64,000 nt of DNA from Lysobacterales bacterium. GTDB taxonomy: Bacteria; Pseudomonadota; Gammaproteobacteria; Xanthomonadales; Xanthomonadaceae. The notes beneath the pieces were generated by a model, which saw nothing but the letters and a program-made list of their open reading frames with translations, was not told where the DNA came from and did not search any database. The position numbers and the translations under genes are program-made. Shown here piece by piece: positions 39,643-47,753 of this stretch (position 1 is its first letter; the number at the start of each line of letters is the position of its first letter). The DNA is taken from NCBI GenBank assembly GCA_019510125.1, contig JAEKKX010000016.1, forward strand, positions 62,001-126,000, read 5' to 3'.

Positions 39643-40527
39643 TCAGAGCACGTAGACGAACAGGAACAGGCCCAGCCAGACCACGTCCACGAAGTGCCAG
39701 TACCAGGCCACCGCCTCGAACGCGAAGTGGTGGTCCTTGCTGAAGTGGCCCTTCGCGCAGCGCAGCCACATGATCGCCAGCATGATCGTGCCGAGGGTCA
39801 CGTGCGCGCCGTGGAAGCCGGTGAGCATGAAGAAGGTGGAGCCGTAGATGCCCGAACCGAGGGTGAGGTTCAGTTCGGTGTAGGCGTGGATGTACTCGGT
39901 CGCCTGGAAATAGAGGAACACGCAGCCCAGCAGCACGGTCGCGCCCAGCCAGAACAGCAGCGCGCCGCGATGCGCGGCCTTCAGCGCGTGGTGCGCGAGG
40001 GTCACGGTCACGCCCGAGGTCAGCAGGATCAGCGTGTTGGTGAGCGGCAGGCCCCAGGCGGGGATGGTCTTGAACTCGCCGCCGACGTTGCCCGGGCCAG
40101 CGCTCGGCCAGGCGGCGCTGAAGTTCGGCCACAGCTCGGCGTTGGTCATCGCGCCGTCGCCCTCGCCGCCCAGCCACGGCAGCGCGAACTGGCGGGCGTA
40201 GAACAGCGCGCCGAAGAACGCGGCGAAGAACATCACTTCGGAGAAGATGAACCACACCATGCCCATGCGGAACGAGGTGTCGACCTGCTTGTTGTAGTAG
40301 CCGCGCAGGGACTCGCCGATCACGTCGGCGAACCACTTGAACAGGACCGCCATGAGGCCGGCCAGGCCGACGAAGAACGTCGGCTTGCCCCAGGACATGT
40401 GGTTCATCCAACTGGCCAGGCCGATCATCTGGATGAACAGGAACACCGAGGCGAACACCGGCCACTTGCTGCCGTGGGGCACGAAGTAGACGTTCGGATC
40501 GTGTTGGTCGGCGTGGGCGTGGGCCAT
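39643..40527 (-). CDS. ctaE: Cytochrome c oxidase subunit III
   Basis: Subunit III of the aa3-type oxidase, in the inner membrane, stabilising proton uptake by subunit I. The 294 residues have the seven-helix pattern and motifs WFADVIGESLRGYYNKQVD, MVWFIFSEVMFFAAFFGALF with the conserved Glu, and FHGAHVTLGTIMLAI and FAFEAVAWYWHFVDVVWL with conserved His. The His/Asp-rich N-terminus (AHAHADQHD) is common in this family. It is followed by tandem hairpins and lies 30 bases after ctaG. Confidence 0.97.
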   Translation of the reverse strand: MAHAHADQHDPNVYFVPHGSKWPVFASVFLFIQMIGLASWMNHMSWGKPTFFVGLAGLMAVLFKWFADVIGESLRGYYNKQVDTSFRMGMVWFIFSEVMFFAAFFGALFYARQFALPWLGGEGDGAMTNAELWPNFSAAWPSAGPGNVGGEFKTIPAWGLPLTNTLILLTSGVTVTLAHHALKAAHRGALLFWLGATVLLGCVFLYFQATEYIHAYTELNLTLGSGIYGSTFFMLTGFHGAHVTLGTIMLAIMWLRCAKGHFSKDHHFAFEAVAWYWHFVDVVWLGLFLFVYVL

Positions 40528-40557
40528 GGTCGGTCTCGCGTGAGGTTACGTCGGATG

Positions 40558-41178
40558 TCAGGGCGCGCTGCGCGGCGCGTCGGACGACCCGCCCGACTTC
40601 GCCTCGGACAGGCGCGCGGTGAGCAGGTCGTTCTTGAAGAAGGTGTAGGACAGCGTGAGGCTGTTCACGTCGTCCGGCAGGTCGCGGTCGATCAGGAAGC
40701 GCACCGGCATCTCGCGCGACTCGCCGGCGGCGAGGGTCTGCGCGGTGAAGCAGAAGCACTCGGTCTTGACGAAGTACTTCGAGCCGCGCGCCGGGGCGAC
40801 CGACGGGGTGGCGCTGCCGACGATCGCGCGATCGCTGTTGTTGCGGGCGTGGTACGTGGTTTCGTAGAGCTCGCCGGGGCGCACCTGCATCGTGCGCTGG
40901 TTCGGGGCGAACTGCCAGGGCAGCTTGGAATTGACGCCGGCGTCGAAGGTGATCGTGATCAGGCGATCGCTGCGGCCGCGACCGTCCGCCGCGGCGGCGC
41001 GGTCGTCGCCCGGCGCGCGCTCGAGCCGGATCCCGAACACCTTTTCGCAGGCGATGCGGTACAGCGGCACCAGCGCGAAGCTGAAACCGAAGGCGGCGAT
41101 CGCGATCGCGATCATCGGCCCCATGCCGAAACCGCGCGAACGCGGCGTCTGCACGACCTGCTGCCCGGCGTCGTTCAT
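40558..41178 (-). CDS. ctaG: Cytochrome c oxidase assembly protein CtaG (Cox11)
   Basis: Membrane-anchored copper chaperone that inserts CuB into subunit I. The 206 residues have one N-terminal helix (MIAIAIAAFGFSFALVPLY) followed by a Cys a few residues later (RIACEKVFGI), and a periplasmic immunoglobulin-like domain with the copper motif KTECFCFTAQ near residue 140. Length is normal. The start overlaps the stop of the 43-residue gene upstream (ATGA). Confidence 0.94.
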   Translation of the reverse strand: MNDAGQQVVQTPRSRGFGMGPMIAIAIAAFGFSFALVPLYRIACEKVFGIRLERAPGDDRAAAADGRGRSDRLITITFDAGVNSKLPWQFAPNQRTMQVRPGELYETTYHARNNSDRAIVGSATPSVAPARGSKYFVKTECFCFTAQTLAAGESREMPVRFLIDRDLPDDVNSLTLSYTFFKNDLLTARLSEAKSGGSSDAPRSAP

Positions 41179-41306
41179 CGCGACACCGCGTTGAGCAGCA
41201 TGAACCCCACGTAGACCGCCACCGCGACGCCCGCGAGCAGCAGCGCCGTGCGCCGCGCGGAGGCGCGGCGAGCGGCGATCTGGTCTTCGGGAATCGACGG
41301 CGTCAC
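41175..41306 (-). CDS. Small single-helix oxidase assembly protein
   Basis: A 43-residue protein starting at a GTG (VTPSIPEDQIAARRASARRT) with one C-terminal membrane helix (ALLLAGVAVAVYVGFMLL). A small assembly protein of this design lies between ctaD and ctaG in many beta- and gammaproteobacteria. It starts 17 bases after ctaD, and its stop overlaps the ctaG start by four bases, so translation is probably coupled. It is easily missed because the reading frame runs on into the antisense of ctaD. Confidence 0.75.
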   Translation of the reverse strand: MTPSIPEDQIAARRASARRTALLLAGVAVAVYVGFMLLNAVSR

Positions 41307-41323
41307 GACGGCGTTCGTCCGGT

Positions 41324-42943
41324 TCAGTGGGTGATGTCGCCGTGGGCGAGGTCGCCCGGCTGGATCACCGGCGGGGTGGCGAAGGTGTGGTGCGGGGCCG
41401 GCGACGGCACCGTCCACTCCAGGCCCTTCGCGCCTTCCCAGGCGCGGGCGTCGGCGACGGCGCCGTGCTTGAGCGAGTGGCGCAGCACGTAGGCCATGAT
41501 GAACGGCGTGGCGAACATGCCGAAGGCGCCGATCGAGCTGACGAAGTTCCAGTCCGCGAACACCACGTTGTAGTCCGGGATGCGGCGCGGCATGCCGGCC
41601 AGACCCAGGAAGTGCTGCGGGAAGAACAGCAGGTTGACGAAGATCACCGACCACCAGAAGTGGAACTTCGCCAGCTTCTCGCTGTACATGCGGCCGGTCC
41701 ACTTCGGCCACCAGTAGTACACGGCGGCGATGATCGCGAACAGCGCGCCGGTCACCAGCACGTAGTGGAAGTGGGCGACGACGAAGTAGGTGTCGTGGTA
41801 CTGGAAGTCGGCCGGGACGATGGCCAGCATCAGGCCGGAGAAGCCGCCGATGGTGAACAGGATGACGAAGGCGATCGCCCACAGCATCGGCGCCTCGAAG
41901 GTGATCGAGCCGCGCCACATCGTGGTCACCCAGTTGAAGACCTTCACGCCGGTCGGCACCGCGATCAGCATCGTCGCGAACATGAAGTAGATCTCGCCGC
42001 CCATCGGCATGCCCACGGTGAACATGTGGTGGGCCCAGACGATGAACGAGAGGAAGGCGATCGAGGCGGTCGCGTACACCATCGCCTGGTAGCCGAACAG
42101 CGGCTTGCGGCTGAAGGTCGGGATGATCTCCGAGACCACGCCGAAGGCCGGCAGGATCATGATGTAGACCTCGGGGTGCCCGAAGAACCAGAAGATGTGC
42201 TGGAACATCACCGGGTCGCCGCCGCCCTTCGCGCTGAAGAAGCTGGTCAGGAAGAACTTGTCGGTGAGCAGCATCGTCACCGCGCCGGCCAGCACCGGCA
42301 TCACCGCGATCAGCAGGAAGGCGGTGATCAGCCAGGTCCAGCAGAAGATCGGCATCTTCAGCAGGTCGACGCCCGGGGCGCGCATGTTGAGGATGGTGGC
42401 GATGATGTTGATCGCGCCCATGATCGAGCTGATGCCCATCATGTGGATGGCGAAGATCGCGAACGACAGGCTGTTGGTCTGCAGCGACAGCGGCGGGTAG
42501 AGCGTCCAGCCGCCGGCGGGCGCGCCGCCCGGCATGGCGAAGGTGATCAGCAGCAGCGCGAAGGCGAACGGCATGATCCAGAACGACCAGTTGTTCATGC
42601 GCGGCAGCGCCATGTCGGGCGCGCCGATCTGCAGCGGCACCATCCAGTTGGCCAGGCCCACGAAGGCCGGCATCACGCCGCCGAAGATCATGACCAGCGC
42701 ATGCACGGTGGTCATCTGGTTGAACTGCTCCGGCGAGAGCCACTGCAGGCCCGGCTTCATCAGCTCGGCGCGGATCGCGACCGACATCGCGGCGCCGACG
42801 ATGAACATCACGAAGCTGAACACGAGGTACAGCGTGCCGATGTCCTTGTGGTTGGTCGAGAAGAACCAGCGCTCGACGAAGCCCTGCTTGTGGGCGTGAT
42901 CGTCGTGACCGCTGTGATCGATGCCGGCGTGGGTGGTGGACAT
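41324..42943 (-). CDS. ctaD: Cytochrome c oxidase subunit I
   Basis: Catalytic subunit of the aa3-type heme-copper oxidase carrying heme a, heme a3 and CuB. The 539 residues have twelve membrane helices. Heme and copper ligands are present: His in MTTVHALVMIFGG, the cross-linked His-Tyr in WFFGHPEVYI, the His pair in VWAHHMFTVG, and the last two in VVAHFHYVL. The Glu of GHPEVYI marks an A1-type D-channel oxidase. A His-rich N-terminus (GIDHSGHDDHAHK) and C-terminus are additions that may bind metal. The gene lies 30 bases after ctaC. Confidence 0.97.
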   Translation of the reverse strand: MSTTHAGIDHSGHDDHAHKQGFVERWFFSTNHKDIGTLYLVFSFVMFIVGAAMSVAIRAELMKPGLQWLSPEQFNQMTTVHALVMIFGGVMPAFVGLANWMVPLQIGAPDMALPRMNNWSFWIMPFAFALLLITFAMPGGAPAGGWTLYPPLSLQTNSLSFAIFAIHMMGISSIMGAINIIATILNMRAPGVDLLKMPIFCWTWLITAFLLIAVMPVLAGAVTMLLTDKFFLTSFFSAKGGGDPVMFQHIFWFFGHPEVYIMILPAFGVVSEIIPTFSRKPLFGYQAMVYATASIAFLSFIVWAHHMFTVGMPMGGEIYFMFATMLIAVPTGVKVFNWVTTMWRGSITFEAPMLWAIAFVILFTIGGFSGLMLAIVPADFQYHDTYFVVAHFHYVLVTGALFAIIAAVYYWWPKWTGRMYSEKLAKFHFWWSVIFVNLLFFPQHFLGLAGMPRRIPDYNVVFADWNFVSSIGAFGMFATPFIMAYVLRHSLKHGAVADARAWEGAKGLEWTVPSPAPHHTFATPPVIQPGDLAHGDITH

Positions 42944-42973
42944 GGAGCGTGTACCTCTAGGTGAAGACGGCGA

Positions 42974-43990
42974 TCAGCCGGCCGGCGTGGCGGCGGCGTT
43001 CTTGTCGGCGGCGGCGGTGGCCGGCGCAGCGCTTTCGGCGGCGGGCGCGGCGTCGGCCGGAGCGGCCCCGGCGGGCGCGGTGCCGGCCGGCGCGGCGTCG
43101 GCCGGGGCGGGCGTGGCCACCGGAGCGGGCGCGTTCTTCGCGCGCTGGTCGGCCAGCCACTGCTTGAATTCGTCCTTGCTCACGGCCTTGACCACGATCG
43201 GCATGAAGCCGTGGTCCTTGCCGCACAGCTCGGCGCACTGCCCGCGATAGACGCCGGGGGTGTCGATCCGCGCCCAGGCCTCGTTGACGATGCCGGGGAT
43301 CGCGTCCTGCTTCCAGCCCAGCGCGGGGACCCACCAGGCGTGGATCACGTCGTCGGCGGTGACGAGGAAGTGGATCTTGGTGCCGACCGGGACCACCAGC
43401 GGGTTGTCCACGTCGAGCAGGTAGTGCGGCACGTTGGCGGTGCGGGCGTCGACGCCGCTCTGGCGCACTTCGTCGCTGCGGCGGTCGAGGCGGCTGGTGA
43501 AGACCACGTCCTCGGCCGGCGTCGCGCCCGGGTACTCGTACTTCCACAGCCACTGGTAGCCGGTGACCTTGATGGTCATGTCCGCTTCGCGGACGTCGTA
43601 CATGTTGAAGATCTTCTGGGTGGCGGGCACCGCCATCACGATCAGCAGCAGCACCGGCACCGCGGTCCAGACGATCTCCAGGCGGGTGCTGTGGGTGAAG
43701 TCGACGTCCGGCACCGCGCCCTTGGACTTGCGGAACTTGAACATCGCGTAGGCCATCGCGCCGAACACGATGATGCCGATCACGAAGCAGATCCACAGCG
43801 CCAGCATGTGCGCGCTGTAGGCGTTCTCCGACAGCGGGGTCACGCCCTTGCCCATGTTGAGCTGCCAGCGCTGGGGGTCGGCGGATTGCGCCATCGCCGC
43901 CAGCGGCGCCAGCAGCGCGGCCAGCGAGGCAATCACCCCCGTCCGCGACATCCGGCTGCTTTTCGTCCCACCCGCACGCACTTGCACCAT
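42974..43990 (-). CDS. ctaC: Cytochrome c oxidase subunit II
   Basis: CuA-bearing subunit receiving electrons from cytochrome c. The 338 residues have a signal peptide (SLAALLAPLAAMAQSA), two membrane helices (ALWICFVIGIIVFGAMAYAM and LEIVWTAVPVLLLIVMAVPA), and the cupredoxin domain with aromatic GYQWLWKYEYP and CuA ligands His in VIHAWWVPALG, Cys-x3-Cys in GQCAELCGKDHGFM, His and Met. The last 50 residues are a low-complexity Ala/Pro tail with repeats of PAGAAPAD type and no heme c motif. ATG 43990 is used; ATG 43951 (MSRTGVIASL) is a reasonable alternative start. Confidence 0.95.
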   Translation of the reverse strand: MVQVRAGGTKSSRMSRTGVIASLAALLAPLAAMAQSADPQRWQLNMGKGVTPLSENAYSAHMLALWICFVIGIIVFGAMAYAMFKFRKSKGAVPDVDFTHSTRLEIVWTAVPVLLLIVMAVPATQKIFNMYDVREADMTIKVTGYQWLWKYEYPGATPAEDVVFTSRLDRRSDEVRQSGVDARTANVPHYLLDVDNPLVVPVGTKIHFLVTADDVIHAWWVPALGWKQDAIPGIVNEAWARIDTPGVYRGQCAELCGKDHGFMPIVVKAVSKDEFKQWLADQRAKNAPAPVATPAPADAAPAGTAPAGAAPADAAPAAESAAPATAAADKNAAATPAG

Positions 43991-44011
43991 GGCCCAGAAC
44001 CCCAGCTGTCT

Positions 44012-44027
44012 CGACTCCGCGGAGTCG
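44012..44027. repeat. 16-bp perfect palindrome upstream of ctaC
   Basis: CGACTCCGCGGAGTCG lies 22 bases before the ctaC start. It could be a repressor operator or a leader hairpin in the ctaC mRNA. The rest of the ctaC-putA intergenic region (to 44248) shows no promoter I would call. Confidence 0.45.
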
Positions 44028-44248
44028 GTTCGGATCGATACTCGTCTTGTTTTCGAATGCGGAAGCCACGTCCGAAGCGCGGTCGCGAAACCGCCGCCGG
44101 CCGCGCATGGCGCCCGCATGATCCCGAGAATGGTAGCCGTTCGCGGCGGCGACCGGCAAGCCGAACCCCGCGCCCGGCGCGACCCGCAGGGGGTGAAAGG
44201 CCCCCGCCGCACTGCTAGTATCCGCGCCTCGCCGTCCCCCGGACCGCC

Positions 44249-47200
44249 GTGAACGCCCTGCTCACCCCCGAACTGCCGGTCGCCCCGGCCCCGTCGCGCG
44301 CCGCGATCACCGCGGCCTGGGTCCGCGACGAGACCGAACACGTCCGCGAACTCCTGGCCATCGCCCGCCAGCCCCGTCCCGACTGGGGCGACGCCGACCG
44401 CGCCGCCATCCAGGCCACCGCCGCGGACTTGGTCCGCCGGGTCCGCGCCCGGGCCCAGGACCAGGGCGCGATCGAGGCCTTCATGCGCCAGTACGACCTC
44501 GGCAGCCAGGAAGGCGTGCTGCTGATGTGCGTGGCCGAGGCCCTGCTGCGGATCCCCGACCAGGACACCGCCGACCGCCTGATCCGCGACAAGCTGGGCG
44601 ATGCCGACTGGAAGAAGCACCTCGGCCAGTCCGAGTCGGTGCTGGTCAACGCCTCGACCTGGGGCCTGATGCTCACCGGCAAGCTGGTCGACCTGGCCGA
44701 CGACACCAAGCGCGACGTCCACAACGCCTTCAAGCGGCTGGTCGGCCGCGTCGGCGAGCCGGTGATCCGGCTGGCGGTGCGCCAGGCGATGCGGATCATG
44801 GGCCACCAGTTCGTGATGGGGCGCACGATCGGCGAGGCGCTCGCCCGCAGCCGCAAGGGCGACAACGCGGCCTACCGCTATTCGTTCGACATGCTCGGCG
44901 AGGGCGCGCTGACCACCCGGGACGCCCTGCGCTACCTCGAGGCCTATCGCCAGGCCATCCACGCCATCGGCCGCAGCGGCAACTTCGCCGCGGGCAGCGT
45001 CTTCGCCGCGCCCAGCATCTCGGTCAAGCTCTCCGCGCTGCATCCGCGCTACGAGCACGCCAAGCGCGCGCGGGTGCTGGCCGAACTCGGCCCGCGGCTG
45101 CTGGAACTGTCGCAACTGGCGAAGGGTTACGGCATCGGCCTGACCATCGACGCCGAGGAGACCGACCGCCTCGAACTGTCGCTGGACCTGATCTTCCAGG
45201 TGCTCGCCGACGCCTCGCTGGCCGGCTGGGACGGCTTCGGCATCGTGGTCCAGGCCTACCAGAAGCGCGCACCGTTCGTGATCGACCATATCGCCGACCA
45301 GGCGCGGACGCTGGGCCGCCGCATCCCGGTGCGGCTGGTCAAGGGCGCCTACTGGGACAGCGAGATCAAGCGCGCGCAGGTCGACGGCCAGCCCGGCTAC
45401 CCGGTCTTCACCCGCAAGCCCAACACCGACGTCTCCTACCAGGCCTGCGCCTGCCGCCTGCTCGGCGCGACCGACGCGATCTACCCGATGTTCGCGACCC
45501 ACAACGCGCAGACCATCGCCGCGATCCACCGCATGGCCGGCGCGATCCTCGGCGCGGACGCCGCCTCGGGCAACGCGACCTCGAAATACGAGTTCCAGAA
45601 GCTGCACGGCATGGGCGACGACCTGTACGCCGAGGTGGTGCCGGCCGATCGCCTGAACGTGCCCTGCCGCGTGTACGCGCCAGTCGGCTCGCACGAGGAC
45701 CTGCTGCCGTACCTCGTGCGCCGCCTGCTGGAGAACGGCGCCAACTCCAGTTTCGTCAACCGCATCACCGACGAGGACGTCTCGATCGACGACCTCGTGC
45801 GCGACCCGGTCGAGACCGTGTCCGCCTTCGACAGCATTCCGCATCCGCGCATCCCGCTGCCGGTCGATCTGTACCGCAGCCAGGGACACGAGAGGGACAA
45901 TTCCATGGGCATCAACCTCGCCAACGACGCCGCGCTGCCGGCGCTCGCCGCGCAGATCAACGACGCCGGCGCCGGCGCCTGGACCGCCGCACCGCTGGTG
46001 CCGGGCGCGCAGCCCGCCGGCGAGAAGATCGCCGTGACCAATCCGGCCGACCGCCGCGAGACCGTCGGCCACTGGCTGCCGGCCGACGCCGCCACCGTCG
46101 AGCAGGCGCTGAACAACGCCGTCGCCGCGCAGGCCGCGTGGGACGCCACCCCCGCCGCCAGCCGCGCCGCGATCCTCGAACACGCGGCGACGCTGATGGA
46201 AGCGCGCATGCCGCTGTTCATGGCGATGTGCACCAAGGAAGCCGGCAAGACCCTCGCCGACGGCGTCGCTGAAGTGCGCGAAGCCGTGGACTTCCTGCGC
46301 TACTACGCCGGCCAGGCGCGCGCGCATTTCGCGCCCGAGGCCCTGCCCGGCCCGACCGGCGAGTCCAACACGCTGCAGTTGTCCGGCCGCGGCGTGTTCG
46401 TCTGCATCTCGCCGTGGAACTTCCCGCTGGCGATCTTCGCCGGCCAGGTCGCCGCCGCGCTGGCCGCGGGCAACAGCGTGATCGCCAAGCCCGCCGAACA
46501 GACCAACCTGATCGGCCATGCCGCGGTGAAACTGCTGCACGAGGCCGGCGTGCCGGAAGCGGTGCTGCAGTTCCTGCCCGGCGACGGCGCCACCGTCGGC
46601 GCCGCGCTGACCCGCGACCCGCGCGTCGCCGGGGTCGCGTTCACCGGCTCCACCGACACCGCCCGCGCGATCAACCGCGCGATGGCCGCGCGCGACGCCG
46701 CGATCGGCATCCTGATCGCCGAGACCGGCGGCCAGAACGCGCTGATCGCCGACTCCTCGTCGCTGCCGGAGCAACTGGTGAAGGACGCGATCTCGTCCGC
46801 CTTCACCTCCGCCGGCCAGCGCTGCTCGGCCGCGCGCGTGCTGTTCGTGCAGGACGACATCGCCGACAAGGTGATCGGCATGCTCGCCGGCGCGATGGCC
46901 GAACTGCGCGTCGGCGACCCGGGCCTGCTCTCGACCGATGTCGGCCCGGTGATCGATGCCGACGCGCTGGCGCTGCTGGAGGACCACGCGGCGAAGATGG
47001 CCGCGGTCGCCAAGCCCATCGCGACCGCCACCACCGACGACAGTGTCGCCCACGGCACCTTCTTCGCCCCGCGCGCCTGGGAACTGGCCTCGCTCTCGCA
47101 GCTCACCCGCGAGAACTTCGGCCCCGCCCTGCACGTGATCCGCTGGAAGGCCGACCAGCTCGACCAGGTCATCGACACCATCAACGCCACCGGCTTCGGG

Positions 47201-47461
47201 CTGACGCTCGGCATCCATTCGCGCATCGACGAGACCATCGACCGCATCGTGCAGCGCGCGAAGGTCGGCAACATCTACGTCAACCGCAACCAGATCGGCG
47301 CGGTCGTCGGCGTGCAGCCGTTCGGCGGCCAGAACCTCTCCGGCACCGGCCCCAAGGCCGGCGGCCCGCACTACCTGCCGCGGTTCGCGACCGAGAAGAC
47401 GGTCACCGTCAACACGACGGCGGCCGGCGGCAACGCGTCGCTGCTGACGCTGGGGGACTGA
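44249..47461 (+). CDS. putA: Bifunctional proline dehydrogenase / P5C dehydrogenase PutA
   Basis: Oxidises proline to glutamate in two steps, FAD- then NAD-dependent, with channelled intermediate; peripheral to the inner membrane. The 1070 residues hold the PRODH barrel (SVKLSALHPRYEHAKRAR, LTIDAEETDRLELSL, VRLVKGAYWDSEIKRAQ, ATHNAQTI) up to about residue 545 and the aldehyde dehydrogenase domain from about 570, with Glu in LIAETGGQNALI near 824 and catalytic Cys in AGQRCSAARVLF near 858. There is no N-terminal ribbon-helix-helix segment, so this is a non-DNA-binding PutA. The start is GTG 44249. A strong terminator follows. Confidence 0.97.
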   Translation: MNALLTPELPVAPAPSRAAITAAWVRDETEHVRELLAIARQPRPDWGDADRAAIQATAADLVRRVRARAQDQGAIEAFMRQYDLGSQEGVLLMCVAEALLRIPDQDTADRLIRDKLGDADWKKHLGQSESVLVNASTWGLMLTGKLVDLADDTKRDVHNAFKRLVGRVGEPVIRLAVRQAMRIMGHQFVMGRTIGEALARSRKGDNAAYRYSFDMLGEGALTTRDALRYLEAYRQAIHAIGRSGNFAAGSVFAAPSISVKLSALHPRYEHAKRARVLAELGPRLLELSQLAKGYGIGLTIDAEETDRLELSLDLIFQVLADASLAGWDGFGIVVQAYQKRAPFVIDHIADQARTLGRRIPVRLVKGAYWDSEIKRAQVDGQPGYPVFTRKPNTDVSYQACACRLLGATDAIYPMFATHNAQTIAAIHRMAGAILGADAASGNATSKYEFQKLHGMGDDLYAEVVPADRLNVPCRVYAPVGSHEDLLPYLVRRLLENGANSSFVNRITDEDVSIDDLVRDPVETVSAFDSIPHPRIPLPVDLYRSQGHERDNSMGINLANDAALPALAAQINDAGAGAWTAAPLVPGAQPAGEKIAVTNPADRRETVGHWLPADAATVEQALNNAVAAQAAWDATPAASRAAILEHAATLMEARMPLFMAMCTKEAGKTLADGVAEVREAVDFLRYYAGQARAHFAPEALPGPTGESNTLQLSGRGVFVCISPWNFPLAIFAGQVAAALAAGNSVIAKPAEQTNLIGHAAVKLLHEAGVPEAVLQFLPGDGATVGAALTRDPRVAGVAFTGSTDTARAINRAMAARDAAIGILIAETGGQNALIADSSSLPEQLVKDAISSAFTSAGQRCSAARVLFVQDDIADKVIGMLAGAMAELRVGDPGLLSTDVGPVIDADALALLEDHAAKMAAVAKPIATATTDDSVAHGTFFAPRAWELASLSQLTRENFGPALHVIRWKADQLDQVIDTINATGFGLTLGIHSRIDETIDRIVQRAKVGNIYVNRNQIGAVVGVQPFGGQNLSGTGPKAGGPHYLPRFATEKTVTVNTTAAGGNASLLTLGD

Positions 47462-47488
47462 GCCCCCCGCCACATCGTCGATGGGATG

Positions 47489-47520
47489 AACACGGGCCGC
47501 ATGCGGCCCGTGTTCGTTTT
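47489..47520 (+). terminator. Intrinsic terminator of putA
   Basis: AACACGGGCCGC-AT-GCGGCCCGTGTT, a perfect 12-bp inverted repeat, followed by CGTTTT, 28 bases after the putA stop. Confidence 0.9.
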
Positions 47521-47568
47521 CGCCATCGCGGTGCCGGCCGGATGCCTCCGGACACATCCCCAAAACAT

Positions 47569-47643
47569 CGTCATCCTCGCGCAAGCGAGGACCCAACCGT
47601 CGGCGGCGATCGAACATGGGTCCTCGCTTGCGCGAGGATGACG
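47569..47643. repeat. Long perfect inverted repeat upstream of tex
   Basis: Two 27-base arms (beginning CGTCATCCTCGCGCAAGCGA at 47569-47595; exact complement 47617-47643) around a 21-base loop, followed by GGGGATTTTTT. The arm core GTCATCCTCGCGCAAGCGAG is of the type found as scattered repeats in bacterial genomes. As RNA it would fold into a very stable hairpin followed by a T-run, so it may also act as a second terminator before tex. Confidence 0.8.
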
Positions 47644-47753
47644 GGGATTTTTTCCGGCAGGAAATGCAGCACATCGCCCGGTCCTGCGCCAGCCTGTACG
47701 CATGCGATCCGGCCGGCGACAATCGGACCTCGATGTTCAACTGCGAAGTCCCG

